Assembly (NCBI RefSeq): GCF_902459465.1
Contig: NC_047082.1
Location: 3,534,001-3,598,000 of the forward strand
Origin: Asterias rubens
Lineage: Eukaryota > Echinodermata > Asteroidea > Forcipulatida > Asteriidae
Reading direction: 5' to 3'
DNA: 64,000 nt
The notes beneath the pieces were generated by a model. The model was not told the origin of the DNA, did no database searches, and saw only the letters and a program-made list of their open reading frames with translations. Every line of letters starts with the position of its first letter. Within the stretch, counting starts at the first letter, position 1. The position numbers and the translations under genes were made by a program. This document shows, piece after piece, positions 1 through 10,905 of this stretch.

Positions 1-145
1 CGAGCAATGCTGTTGATAGCATTTATCATTGTGAGAAACGGCTCCCTCTATTAAAGTAAAGTAGTTTTTAAGAGAGAGGTTATTTCTCACTTAAAATATT
101 AAAAGACTTTAGATCCCTGGTGAAACCTTTCATACATTTCTAAAT
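1..145 (+). mobile_element. TTAA-MITE subfamily B, truncated by window edge
   Basis: This is the interior of the short repeat that recurs complete at 15757-16124. The shared parts are the segment ending GAGAAACGGCTCCCTC and the run into a hairpin around an AAAGACTT core. The left end lies outside the window. Confidence 0.7.
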
Positions 146-791
146 GTTGTAGCAAGGGACATTTGTTTATTTTGTCGTCGTGTGAAGTAGGTTTTGTACA
201 GACTGATCGGTGATCCTTATGTGCGCTATACCCTTCATTTGTGCAACCAGGGTGCCAGGGCATAGACAAGATGACAAGGTTTATTAATATCAGAATACCC
301 GGTACGCAAAAATGCAGTTAGGCTACTTTGTGTGCGGCGTCCTAACTATGCTGCGAATCTGATAAGTTATTGATTAAAATTAATTTGGTAAAAGGGTCAT
401 AGACTTGGTTCAAGACGTTACTATGGCACCATCAGGTTCCTTCAATCATGGTGTTGCGTTGTCATAATAACGTGCAGCTCAACTTGAAGGGATACTGTCA
501 CATCCTATCATGTCATCCAGGCACGAGTAGCGGCTAGTCAACTAGCCTCTAGGTCATTTACCTTTCATATCCAGCAACCATAAGAAATAGATGAGATACT
601 GTCACAATAATACACTTTGCCTTGCATCTGTATAAACACGGAACTCGGAAAGTTTACCCGCGAACAAGTTCAAACGTTGACCAGGTCATCGTAGCGGGCG
701 CTCGGTTAAAAGTTTGTATAACTTCAAAATTAATTCATATGAAAAAGCTGGCTTTTAAAATAATGGTCTTCTATTTGTAAGTTGCAATTGA
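146..791. other. Non-coding stretch, nothing recognised
   Basis: AT-rich sequence without a supported exon, RNA gene or repeat shared with the rest of the window. Confidence 0.5.
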
Positions 792-989
792 ACAGTATTT
801 TTGACTCCCATAAACGGCCGACCGTGTTGGTTCGCAAAGTAAAAGGAAAACCACGCAATTTCAAGGCAAATTTGTGTGAATCATTGTTATTCTACTTTTA
901 AAACATCTTTCTAACCATATGCCTTATATAACAAACGGTTACAAACTTTTCAAAGACTAACTCGACCGACCCAAGGCAACGTGTTCCTT
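792..989 (+). mobile_element. Half copy of the 375-bp foldback element
   Basis: It matches the right half of the complete foldback element at 47263-47640, including the segment GGCCGACCGTGTTGG and the terminus GGCAACGTGTTCCT. The left arm is missing, so this copy can no longer fold on itself. Confidence 0.75.
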
Positions 990-1019
990 TAAGACAACTA
1001 AAATATAAAAATACTGCAT

Positions 1020-1125
1020 ATAAGAAAGACTCTGCTAGGGTCGAAACGTCAGGCCAACTATTGTTTGCATACCACAGAAAGCAGTTGGCAGCAGCTAATT
1101 CTATTTCCTGCATATAAAATGTGAA
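1020..1125 (+). repeat. Dispersed ~110-bp repeat (GGTCGAAACGTCAGGCC type)
   Basis: It begins AGAAAGACTCTGCTAGGGTC and ends near a 'gcagctaattctattt' segment. Two further copies lie at 13786-13910 and 31543-31665 with the same order of blocks. Confidence 0.7.
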
Positions 1126-1733
1126 AATGGAAACCATAACGCCACCTGGTTTAGATTTTCAAAGGATATCAAAATATTGAGGATGATTAATGATTGTCAT
1201 ATCATTCTATTACAACCCAGTGTTATGAAACCACCAGTGTCATATGATATTGTTAGCCTATTTTAACATCGCTCTTTAATGTATACAAGTCATTTCTGAA
1301 TGATGATTCACCGAGTGTGGATCCCCCTTTTGTCCCTGGAGGGCTCACCAGCGGGATCCCCAGGGATCCCCGCTGGGATCCCTGGGAGCAAGACACCGGT
1401 GCACCCCGAGGTCTTCTCACCGACTCCCGTTGCATCCACACTCATCCCGCGAGACGCAATTATAAAGAGCTGAGTCTATACCCTACCCCTAAAGGTGGGC
1501 AGGTTCGCTGTTTATTCCTGTTGGTATGTCAACCTGTCATCATCGGGGGGGGGGATGCCGCCTCGATGACTCATCGCATCAGAGTGGTTCCCCATATTCC
1601 ATAGTAGACTCGCTCTAGTGTTTGCACTAAAAGTGCTTGGGATGGCATTAGACTTGCTACCAGTCGTTACAGCATTCTGCTTACTATTTTGATTTGTTGG
1701 ATTTGTCGAAACTTGAAAGTGCATTAGTAGAGC
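1126..1733. other. Non-coding; small GGGATCCC palindrome cluster
   Basis: No exon is supported. At about 1350-1386 the octamer GGGATCCC occurs three times within 40 bp, giving overlapping palindromes in a locally GC-rich patch. The overlapping ORFs on both strands here look like chance consequences of that patch. Confidence 0.4.
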
Positions 1734-2437
1734 ATGGAGGTAGAATTAGGGCAAAGAGGTGGTGAAACATCATGTACATACCCTCCATTTAAAACTAGAC
1801 TTGCTACCAGTCAGATCTGCATAGGCTTAATCTACAGATGTGAAACTAATTTGGTTACGCGTTGTTTGTTGGAACGATTAGGTGATCATTTCAAGTATGA
1901 TTCATCGGACTGTCGTCGTCGTATGTAGGAACTTATTTCTATGAAGGACAATAGGTCAACGTTGCAGATCAAAGATTACCTTATAAGCCTTAGTCTAGAC
2001 TTTGATAAACAACCTCGTGATGAACAAAAGTCTCGTTCTACACCCGTCATACCTCAAAAAAATGCTCCTAAACTGTGCTATATTACACAAATTAAATTTC
2101 TGTAATAAAGCCGTCATTTTATGACAAGTTGAATCGTTGTAATGGGAGACACATCAATGCCTGGTGAGGAAGTTGATTTTTGAAGCAAGCTCACATCTTT
2201 AATTTTACCATAGCTGAGAAAGGACCACACGGAAAGTGACCAACAGGCTGAAAGGGATATTCTTGTAAAGAACGAGTCTCTAAACCGAATTGAAGAAGTG
2301 CCACAACCACATCCGGAAAATGACTTTGACTTAACTTTAACAATGAAGGGTGTACACACAGCCAAGTCCAGTCAATTTCAAAGAAGAAAACAATATTTGA
2401 ACACCTTTGATGTGTTGACATTTTGACCTGGTAAACC
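1734..2437 (+). pseudogene. Possible decayed ORF in a single frame
   Basis: One frame on the plus strand reads 1734-1925, a TAG, then 1929-2102, two stops, a short stretch with three more stops, and then 2214-2434 open to a TGA. The predicted residues are mixed and polar, for example EELI-like and KSRSTPVIPQ segments, as in real proteins and unlike low-complexity noise. I do not recognise the family. A degraded retroelement or gene relic is plausible, and an exon with an acceptor at 2212-2213 is an alternative for the last part. Confidence 0.25.
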
Positions 2438-3678
2438 TGACCGGTAATCACCCCTTGTGTATGAGAGGTTGTTTTCACACAACGATGACCTCAGTTTATT
2501 GCCTTTTTTATACCCCCGATAGTGGTATCCACTAAAAAGTAACAGTTGGGGTCAATTTGTATCATGCCTCACCGATAAAACTAAACCATGGTAGTTTTCT
2601 TTAGCACGGCACCCACTCCCAAACCTCATTACCTAGCCAAACAAACTGGCTTCTTGTCTGCCTTTCAGTCCGAGTTGTCCCGCCGTGGATGACCGGATTA
2701 CTCAGGTATGCCAGGTGGGGGAGAGGCCTAAAGTATCAGCTGCTAGCCCGGACAATTACCTCTCCATTGTACAACCATGCCCGTAATTTGCTGGCTTAAG
2801 TCCTCCGCAACGTGATCTGCCACTTTTCTTTACAATTAATCATCATCAACTCACACAACCCCATCCGTCTGTTAGCTACATCAGCCCCTTGTCAAGTTAT
2901 ACAGTGGTTGGCAAATAGCTATAATGATAAGAAGGGTGATTGATTGCAATACAAAAGTAGTGATAATAATTACAGGTTAAAGGAAAATACACATACCATT
3001 GTTTTATATGTGAATATGATTCTTTAGGCCTTGTCAAATCGGTTTGTTTGAGTTTTGAGTGGTGTTGGGATTATGTTTGTTTGTTTTTCACGACACAAAG
3101 TGTAAACCAATCATACAGGTTATTAATATTGAAGCATTGTAATTAACAAATAATTTCCCGGCCGTTCATCCACAAGATGTTTCATGAACAGGTTGGACTT
3201 CGTTACAAATATTTCGTCTTTGGATGATGATGATGGATTGAGCTCAAGCGATTACAAAGCGTAAAACATCACAGCAAATTACAGCAAAATAAAGAGGCAC
3301 CAATGACATTTGTAGGTCGTCGTGGGTTAATCTAAGCATGGAGGAAAAATTATTTTTTCCTCCATGATCTAAGGTCTTTGCAAGAAATGTAGAGGTAGGC
3401 ATTGGATGAAAAGGTCCATGCTCCGAGTCTTTCAATTCCGCAGGTGTTACTTTTCCAAAATCGTCACAGACTACAGGATAAACACTAATCCACTACGAAT
3501 CTTTCATGCAAAAGTTCACTCTACCTCTGTGGCGGGGCTCCACAAACACCAAATTCCTGACCTCTCCCGAAGGTGACCTCTCCGATCTCCTCAAGAGCGT
3601 GTCAAAATCAACACCCCATCTCCACCTTAGAGCTATTTTGTCAGGCGTCACCGTCGTCCTGGCAACGGCTGTTATAAA
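2438..3678. other. Non-coding; possible 5' flank of a gene at 3679
   Basis: Nothing coding was recognised in 2438-3480. From about 3500 the sequence becomes more GC- and CpG-rich and runs into the ATG at 3679, consistent with a 5' UTR or promoter region. The ORFs on both strands across 3493-3807 do not resemble a known family. Confidence 0.35.
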
Positions 3679-3725
3679 ATGGCCGCCGAACGAGAAGCGA
3701 GTGATGCTTGTGAAATGGATCCGGA
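3679..3725 (+). CDS. Candidate first coding exon (15 codons plus 2 nt)
   Basis: An ATG in a strong start context (TAAAATGGCCGCC) opens a short frame, M-A-A-E-R-E-A-S-D-A-C-E-M-D-P, that runs into an excellent splice donor, GGA|GTAAGTAC, at 3726. It sits at the end of a CpG-richer stretch. The layout fits the first exon of a gene transcribed to the right. The next gene in that direction is the kinase at 19109, whose N-lobe exons are unaccounted for, so this could be its 5' exon, but no intermediate exon was found. It could also be a chance ORF. Confidence 0.3.
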
Positions 3726-4068
3726 GTAAGTACACACGGGGGCCGTTAGACCCCGTGGGGAGGTGCATCATTATACCATAGTCTGGAGGGCGGCATGTCC
3801 TTCCCACTTACCCCGCACCCCTGCCGTTTTGAAATGCAACAGACCAATTATAAATGCCTGGAAAGCAAATACACAACTGCAAGACTTGTGACGAAGTCAG
3901 CGTATTGTTATCATTAGTTTGGCTCACTTTGGAAAGATGTGCAAACATTTTTATGGATTGAATGTTGGCGTGAAGCAATCAGTTTCATTGTTTTGTCATT
4001 GGTTTATATTTGAAATGCAACAGACTAATTATAAATGCCTGGAAAGCAAATACACAACTGCAAGACTT

Positions 4069-4440
4069 GTGGTTTCTTATCAGTAGAGTGTGGATTCGAA
4101 TCCCCAGCAGTGACACTTGTGTCCTTGAGCAAGACACTTAACCATTGCTTCGTCCTTCGGATGGGACGTAAAGCCGTTGGTTCCATGTGTTGTGTAACGC
4201 ATGTAAAAGAACCCAGTGCACTTATCGAAAAGAGAAGGGGTTTGCCCCGGTGTTCCTGGCTGTGGCTGCTGTATGCGCCGTAGCACCTTGTAAACCCTTA
4301 GAAGGTGCTAAATAATTGGGTCTCAGAATTCATCACTGCAATAACATATCTTTCTGAAAGTTTGTATATACTCAGCGCCTTGAGTACCTTGTTTGGTAGA
4401 TGCGTGCGCTATATAAGACTTCGATATTATTATTATTATT
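4069..4440 (+). mobile_element. tRNA-derived SINE inserted in the tandem array
   Basis: It starts with the 3' part of a tRNA-like head (GGATTCGAATCC, a B-box-like sequence), continues through a body shared with the reverse-oriented copy at 20985-21320, and ends in a short (ATT)n tail. Removing about 364 bp restores the 181-bp spacing of the host array, which supports a discrete insertion. Confidence 0.75.
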
Positions 4441-4669
4441 TAACATAATGGTATCATAGTTTGGCTCACTTTGGAAAGATGTGCAAACATTTTTAAGGAT
4501 TGAATGTTGGCGTGAAGCAATTCAATTGTTCAATTAGTTTTGTCATTGGTTTACATCTGATGTGCAACAGACCAATTAGAAATGCCAAGAAAGCAAATAC
4601 CCCAACTGCAAGACTGTGACGAAGTCAGCGTATAGTTTGGCTCACTTTGGAAAGATGTGCAAACTTTGT

Positions 4670-4812
4670 AAGGTCTGGGACCTGGGAGAGCACATCTTTT
4701 TTGATGACAGTTTTTGGACTTTCCCCTTCCCTGGACGGCCTGTGCTTGTTTTATTGTTTTGCTTTTTTTTTGTCCGAAGAATTAAAATAAAAATAAAATA
4801 AATAAATAATTA
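4670..4812 (+). mobile_element. AT-rich retroelement-tail-like insert
   Basis: About 140 bp interrupt a tandem unit between 'caaactttgtaag' and 'aattgcatgttgg'. The insert ends in an A/T-rich run (AATAAAATAAATAAATAAT) resembling the 3' end of a retrotransposed sequence. No coding part is visible. Confidence 0.4.
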
Positions 4813-4841
4813 AGAATTGCATGTTGGTGTGAAGCAATTAA

Positions 4842-4996
4842 TGGGTGCGTTCGCTTAGCTTCCCTGGCTCAACCCCGGTATGTGGCATCTTTTCTTTCCA
4901 GGACGAACGTGTGCAGATAACTACCCACGTTCGTCCGGGAAAAAAAAACCTGCCACACACCGGGGTAGACCCAGGGCAGCTAAACGAACGCACCCA
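4842..4996. mobile_element. Hairpin MITE, Harbinger-like ends
   Basis: The terminal inverted repeats start GGGTGCGTTCG and end CGAACGCACCC, and the inverted similarity extends inward for about 50 bp per side. It lies inside a tandem unit flanked by AAT on both sides, consistent with a 3-bp target duplication. Short duplications and GGG termini suggest PIF/Harbinger-type mobilisation; that is an inference. Confidence 0.65.
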
Positions 4997-5210
4997 ATAT
5001 TAAACCGTACACATCAGTGCATTTCCATCGGTTTATATCTAAGATGGCAACTGCATGACGTTACGAAGTCAGCGTATTGTTATCGTATTTTCGCTCACAG
5101 TTTGGAAAGATGTGCAAACTTTTTAAGAACTGAATGTTGGCGTGAAGCAATCAATGGTAAACCGTACAAATCAATGTGTTTCCATTGGTTTATATCTAAG
5201 AGTCTATATA

Positions 5211-6059
5211 AGCATGCTATGGCTTGGGATTAGGAAATCGCGGATACTGGGAAACTGAGTTTGTATGAGCAAATAAATGTAAGGTGTTCTCATGAACTCC
5301 AATCCACCCACCCGATAACAACCCCAAGACCCCAGTTAAGCTGCTACTAGGTGTGCTGTAGATAGACATATGCCATGGAAAAACTCCATTACAAAATATC
5401 CGTCAATCCAAATAGTTATGCAATTGTATGGTAAACCTCGTATTTATTGCCAACTCAATATGAAAACCATAAACTACTTCAGTATTTCTGTCATTAGTTT
5501 CAGAGGCTCTGGTTGTGGTCGATTTGGGATTGTGATTTTGTTTAAGTAGGCCATTTTTCACCTCTGTTATTCATCAAAAAGTTTAAACTTCAAGTATTGT
5601 CATCGTTGTGGTGAACACTGGAATTGATGAAATCCACACACCCCCTTGGTAGCCCTTTTAGTTTGACACGCAGTGACCGCTTTTTACAGCAAAATTTGTT
5701 CCGAGGTCAATTTGATTTGATTGGCGTTTCTGATTGACGTGTAGGGATTTGTAGAATGGCCGCCAGCTATGACGCATAACATAGAAAACCTAACTTAGGG
5801 GGCCGATCGGTTTAGTTAAGAATGTGATCGCTGTATTTATGCAAAACCACAACTGGTTTAATTAATACTTTGTTGCAGTTTCATGACCTCTCTTGGGTGG
5901 ATTCGATAAATATATCACTCCATATCTGTCAAAATCTGAATTGTACTTTTTGGGACAGTGTCGTAAGACTGGCATTTGTTTTGCATTGGTAGATTTGTCT
6001 TAGTGCATGTCTGTTTGCTACGTGTTTGAAGGGCACTAAGGCATTTTCTCCCTGTTAAA
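5211..6059. other. Non-coding stretch, nothing recognised
   Basis: AT-rich unique-looking sequence with no supported exon or RNA gene. Confidence 0.5.
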
Positions 6060-6195
6060 GGCACTCCATGGAGAAATTGTAAATTTCTACTGGGGCATTT
6101 TAAGGGTACCAATGCAATGCCCAGGGGCATGGAGGCAATCGCCTTCGTTGCACCCGTGGAGTACCAGGCCTGGCATGCAGGTACTCAAAGCGGTA
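6060..6195 (+). repeat. Dispersed repeat 'GGCACCAAGGCAA' family
   Basis: It contains the block AATTTCTACTGGGGCATTTT followed by a segment rich in 'ggcaatcgccttcgttg'. Related copies lie at 8195-8340 (reverse), 10735-10905 and 42408-42560 (reverse), with weaker ones at 23570-23660 and 30655-30785. Confidence 0.6.
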
Positions 6196-7074
6196 TTACT
6201 ACAGTAAGCCCTTGATTTTAAACGCTGTAATATTATTGTTTGATTTTGTAAATTATTTGGAACCTCGAGGAAGATTGTTATTGTTTCAATTGCATGACTT
6301 GGGCGGTTGTTTGAGTTCAGTTTGTGATTGGTCAGACGGTTTCTGATGCGTTCTTCGGTCAAGCTTTGATTGGTCAGATGGTATTAGACTTGCTCCAGAT
6401 CACGATATGATTGGTTCTTAGAGCGGACAAAGTCATTGGTGCGATAGTTTTAGATTGTGATTGACCAGTTGTTAAATTTTCAAGTTGTCTACCATCATTG
6501 TGATGTCTTCAGATTCTAGTTTTATCGAAGTTCCCGATGGTGATATCATATGGTTTTAGAACCACCTTTTAGCGCCCTCTTTCGTTTAGCTTCATATCTC
6601 GTGATTGGCTAAATTATTGATGTTATCTTTAGCTTTGAAATGTCCCTGATCATCGTTCAGAGTAATCCAGAAATCAAATTTCCACGTAATATTGCATTGT
6701 TTGTTTACATTTGATTATTTCGTTGGTGGCTGCAACCAGAAATTATTTACCAAGGTTTGTTGGTGACAGTAGATAACAACCCTTTGAAAATGTGTTTTAA
6801 TTTCCACATATGATATTGCATTGTTTATTTACCTTTGATATTTCGTCGGAGGCTGACTGTAGTTGACGGGTCTTATCTTGCCATGCAATCTGCTCGTTTT
6901 GCCTCTTGCCAATATTTGGTGTTTATAAACACGTGTCTAGCTCCGAGGCTCCTCGTGCTAAAGCGAAACAGGACACGGCAATAAAAAAAACTGATTGATT
7001 TGGCTGAAAAATCAAAAGCGAAAATTGGACTGTAAAATGTGAACAGGGAATGTGAACACGGAAAATGTGTTGTT
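6196..7074. other. Non-coding stretch, nothing recognised
   Basis: No exon or RNA is supported. The segment at 6700-6850 contains a partial internal duplication around 'atattgcattgtttatttac'. Confidence 0.4.
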
Positions 7075-7455
7075 TTAAAGGCAGTGGACACTATTGGTCA
7101 TTACTCAAAATAATTATTGGCATAAAACCTTTCTTGGTGACGAGTAATGGGGAGAGGTTGATGGTATAAAAACATTGTGAGAAACGGCACCCTCTGAAGT
7201 GCCATAGTTTTCGAGAAAGAAGTAATTTTACACGAATTTGATTTCGAGACCTCAGATTTAGAACTTGAGGTCTCGAAATCAACTATCTAAACGCACACAA
7301 CTTCGTGTGACAAGGGTGTTTTTTCTTTCATTATTATCTCGCAACTTCGATGACCGATTGAGCTCAAATTTTTACAGGTTTGTTTTTTTATGCATACGTT
7401 GAGATACACCAACTGTGAAGGCTAGTCTTTGACAATTACCAATAGTGTCCATGTC
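7075..7455 (+). mobile_element. TTAA-MITE subfamily A, copy A1
   Basis: It opens TTAAAGGCAGTGGACACTAT and ends with the inverted counterpart near 'accaatagtgtcc'. At its centre is a perfect 15-bp inverted repeat, GATTTCGAGACCTCA at 7240-7254 and its complement at 7266-7280. The same architecture recurs at 16189, 26274, 32957, 35620, 36886, 43517, 46157, 49010, 53524 and 58922. Confidence 0.85.
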
Positions 7456-7477
7456 CATGGCACCAACTGTAATTACC

Positions 7478-7830
7478 ATAGATCTATGGTAATTACTTAA
7501 AAGAAATTGTTAGCATAAAAACTTACTTGGTATAACAAGCAATGAAGAGCTGGTGATAGTATAAAACATTGTGAGAAACGGCTCCCTTTGAGTGTTCGTT
7601 GGGAAAGAGGTAATTTCTCACTCAAATACTAAAAGACTCCAGGCTTGAAGCCCTTTTTGGGCACATCTGAAAGCACACAAATTTGTGCAACAATAGTTTT
7701 TTTTTTAATTCTCTTGCAACTTTGATGACCAATTGAGTCAAAATTTACACAGATTTGTTATTTTAAGCTTATTTTGTGATACACCAAGTAAGAATACAGG
7801 TCTTGGCAATAGCCAAAGTGTTGAGCGTTT
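7478..7830 (+). mobile_element. TTAA-MITE subfamily B, copy B2
   Basis: It is the same order of blocks as 15757-16124, but the termini have decayed. Its centre carries AAAGACTCCAGGCTTGAAG rather than the subfamily A hairpin. It lies in tandem with copy A1. Confidence 0.75.
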
Positions 7831-8194
7831 AAATCAGCGCCAGGAAATGTTGGCCCGAAGCAGCTTATTCATGATCGACAGGCACACAGTTGTACTATAA
7901 AAGGGCTAGAGGTGCCCCTCCCCTCTCATCCCAAGGTCAATATGACAATGTTGAGATTGTACCAGTCTATAATAAGATGACTTAAATCCTTACACTATTA
8001 AACCGTCTACTTGGATTTGTTTCTCATGTCATCACGGGGGATTAGCGCGGTATCCGTCCACGCCTGTCGTGTGTTTATCAGTGTCAGACCACTGTGTTCG
8101 AAACACACTGCACGGTACAATGATTTCTATTTGCTCGCAAAGAGCCAGTGCTATAGTAAAACCCCACCATGTTGATCAAATAATCAGGTCTGGT

Positions 8195-8340
8195 ATCGAA
8201 GACGATTGCCTCCATGCCTCATGGCCATTGCCTTGGTGCCCTTGAAATGCTCCAGTAGAAATTTGCAGTTTCCTCAAGTAGGGTGCCCTTTACCAAGGAG
8301 AAAATGCCTTGGTGCCCTTGCCTTTTAAAAACGAAGCATA
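8195..8340 (-). repeat. Dispersed repeat 'GGCACCAAGGCAA' family, reverse
   Basis: It is the reverse-oriented counterpart of 6060-6195, sharing the blocks 'tgctccagtagaaattt' and 'ccttggtgccctt'. Confidence 0.6.
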
Positions 8341-8345
8341 CTTGC

Positions 8346-8530
8346 CTGAAACAGTGCCACTTTAAACTCTGAAAAGTGCCAGACAACCTTCTTGATTTAG
8401 TCGCGGGACCTACAGCTTTACGTCCCACCCGAAGGACGGAGCAATGGTTATAAGTGTCTTGCGCTTGGCCACAAGTGTCACGACCGGTACTAGAACCCAC
8501 ACTCAACGTTTCGAAGACTGTGCTCTCATT
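8346..8530 (-). mobile_element. tRNA-derived SINE fragment
   Basis: Reverse-oriented piece of the SINE at 4069-4440. It shares the stretch 'acgtcccacccgaaggacg' and a decayed head with 'gaacccacactc' (antisense B-box region). Confidence 0.6.
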
Positions 8531-9175
8531 GTCTTCATAAATGGTTGCTTTTAAGGTTTGTGCGCTGCTACAACTAAATTCCAGAAAACGATGACCGTCT
8601 GGGCAAATGTTTTCTAAGCCCGGCGATGGTCTAAACTTCAAATGATTAGCAAAGATGGATTCTTGGAATTACCAATAGTGTTCGTCCCCTTGGCGCATGA
8701 TGAATTAGTTGTAGACTCGTGCTGTAATGGAGACAGGAAAGAGGGGATAGGGGTTGGGGTTTGGGTACAACTGTACTTCCTCTTCTATTGGCGACTTGAC
8801 CTAAGACTACATCCATCAATGACTAAATGCATCAGATCTGATGTCCACCCATTTGTCAATAGCATTTATACACACTGAGATTGCCTCGTAGAAGTTCAAT
8901 CCAGACCTACGAGCCTCGCCAACCACCCACACTTACCACCACCCACCCCATCCCAAACCTCAACCCACCACGAGGCGACTTGTCACAAGACTACATCAAT
9001 CAATGACAACATGCACCTGATCTGATCTACTATAGTTTGAACACAATGTGATTGTGAAATCTGATTACAGAACCTCACCCTTTCCACTTCCCAAAGTTAT
9101 CATCATTTGCACCACAACAGGCATTCATCATAATCACACACCCCCGGCTATACCCACTGCAGAAACTCCCACTGC
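8531..9175. other. Non-coding stretch with an internal partial repeat
   Basis: Two related segments, about 8780-8880 and 8960-9045, share 'gcgacttg..c..aagactacat' and 'atgcat/acctgatctgat'. No exon is supported. Confidence 0.35.
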
Positions 9176-9306
9176 GTTACTTCAGAGGGAGGCGTTTTTC
9201 ACAATGTTTTTATACTATCACCAGCACTCTCCATTGCTCATTATCAAGTAAGTTTTTATGCTAATATAAATTTTGAGTAATTACCAAAAGTGTCCAGTGC
9301 CTTTTA
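9176..9306 (-). mobile_element. TTAA-MITE subfamily B fragment
   Basis: Terminal third of a reverse-oriented subfamily B element, ending 'accaaaagtgtccagtgcc'. Confidence 0.65.
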
Positions 9307-10168
9307 AGCAAAAAAAAGCAACACGCACGAGCAAATTATGCTTACCAGAACAATTAGGTTAATAACCAAAATACCATGTCTCTGAACAATATGTGACAGA
9401 TTTCCTGCTAATTAATTGCTTAGCAGAAAAAAGTTTAGCATACTTGTAATAAGTAGCTCCATGTGACTGTGCTCTCATGTGGTAGTTTTCACTACCTACT
9501 ATTAAATTGAGCATACTGTGATGAAGAGCCAATTGCGTCAAAAGTCAGCCAGTTCCTTATTTGTGCAGCAAACATCAAGCCGTTCATTTTCAAAAAATAA
9601 AACCCATAAACTTCGCGGGAAAAATAATGTCGAGACCAGCTGAAAGTCCCAAACGGGTTTTTATTTTCACTCAAGGAATTGGAAGGAAGTAACACGGGAC
9701 CAGGGTCATGCACCCGTAACTCGCAATTATTTCCGGGGTGAATTCGCGGCGGCTTGGTTGTACAATCACGGCCCGGTGTTTTTTATTTTATCGAATATGG
9801 CTGTGGTGATAAAATAATGAGGCCGGATATCGTGTTCATTGTAGTAACTGTAGTACGTCACTATAGGTTAAATGGTGGGAGATGTGGTATCACCTGATTG
9901 AATTTGTACATTTTAGTAACGTCTGGTTCTCGTTGAATATTCATCACCCAACCAGATTTTGAAGATAACACTTTGCCATAATGTCTTCTTAGATGTGAGA
10001 ACAGGTAGTTTGTGTCTAAATTAATACCCCGAGCATCGCCTCCCCTCTTATTTGGTTCCTAGAACTACAAGTGCCAAGAACTAAAAGTACTAAAGTATAA
10101 AACCCTATATAGGACCAGCGAAACCCTCTTGTTAAAAATTCGTCACACCTTCAGGCTCGTGTGACCAT
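9307..10168. other. Non-coding stretch, nothing recognised
   Basis: No exon, RNA gene or window-wide repeat was identified. Confidence 0.5.
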
Positions 10169-10308
10169 TGAGACTTTTGGGACGCTTGGTGGCAGCAGAC
10201 TTACCAGGTTAAATCCATTGTTCTTGGTAATGTGTGCATGCTCAAAACTACGTAAACAATGGAAATTTACCTGGTAAGTCTGCTGCCACCTAGCGTTCCA
10301 ATGTCTCC
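10169..10308. mobile_element. 145-bp foldback element, copy E1
   Basis: Long inverted arms share GGTGGCAGCAGACTTACCAG on one side and its complement on the other, around a short loop containing 'tgtgcatgctcaaaac'. Further copies lie at 32200-32340, 58226-58310 and 60105-60256. Confidence 0.85.
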
Positions 10309-10734
10309 CTTTAGTTCCACTCAGTGTTCTAGAGACATTTCTTAACTTTCTTTACTCAAACTTCCGAAGTACGGCTAATGATTCTTGTGATGCCAGTTCT
10401 GCACTCATTATTTTTATTCCATACCTTTAGAGACGAGAAATGTCTTGAATTTGTTCAATATTGTTAGATGCTCGTGGTTTATCGCTGTGGTTCATGTTGG
10501 TTCCCACTCTGCACCACCGTAGGGCAAACTCGTGCCTCACTGATCCATGCAAACTCATGGATTACCGTATGTCTCACCAATTAACCCCTTTTCACATGGC
10601 TGAAGAAACATCCACCGAGAAGCATGTTTATAAAATGACAACTTGCAATATTGTGCCAATGCTTATTTCCCTCTGAAATACTGTTCAAGTCAATAAACTA
10701 GCATTTGAAACCACACCACAGAAGCACCAAGAAA

Positions 10735-10905
10735 CGAAATACTATCGTGTTTAGACAGGCCTGTGTATATGCTTCGTTTGTGGTAAAGGAGGAAATTGTA
10801 ATTATCTACTGGAGCATTGTAAGGCACCAAGGCAATCCCTTGGGGGCACGGAGGCAATCGCTTTCGTTGCCTCCTGGAAGTATCAGGTCTGCAGTGTTAC
10901 ATACA
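10735..10905 (+). repeat. Dispersed repeat 'GGCACCAAGGCAA' family
   Basis: Same family as 6060-6195, carrying 'aggcaccaaggcaatccc' and 'ggaggcaatcgctttcgttgcc'-type blocks. Confidence 0.6.

Larger units (their letters stand above)
3830..5210 (+). repeat. ~181-bp tandem repeat array with nested insertions
   Basis: The segment beginning GAAATGCAACAGACCAATTA starts at about 3832 and again at about 4013, giving a period near 181 bp. A third unit starts at about 4558, and degenerate units continue to about 5210. The recurrent landmarks are TTTGGCTCACTTTGGAAAGA and GTTGGCGTGAAGCAAT. The second unit is split by a SINE (about 4069-4440), the third by an AT-rich tail-like insert (about 4670-4812) and a hairpin MITE (4842-4996). 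Confidence 0.75.

Noticed and set aside
3493-3807. 104-codon minus-strand and 91-codon plus-strand ORFs
   Set aside because: Neither resembles a known protein. The short ATG-to-donor frame at 3679 is the better coding candidate there.
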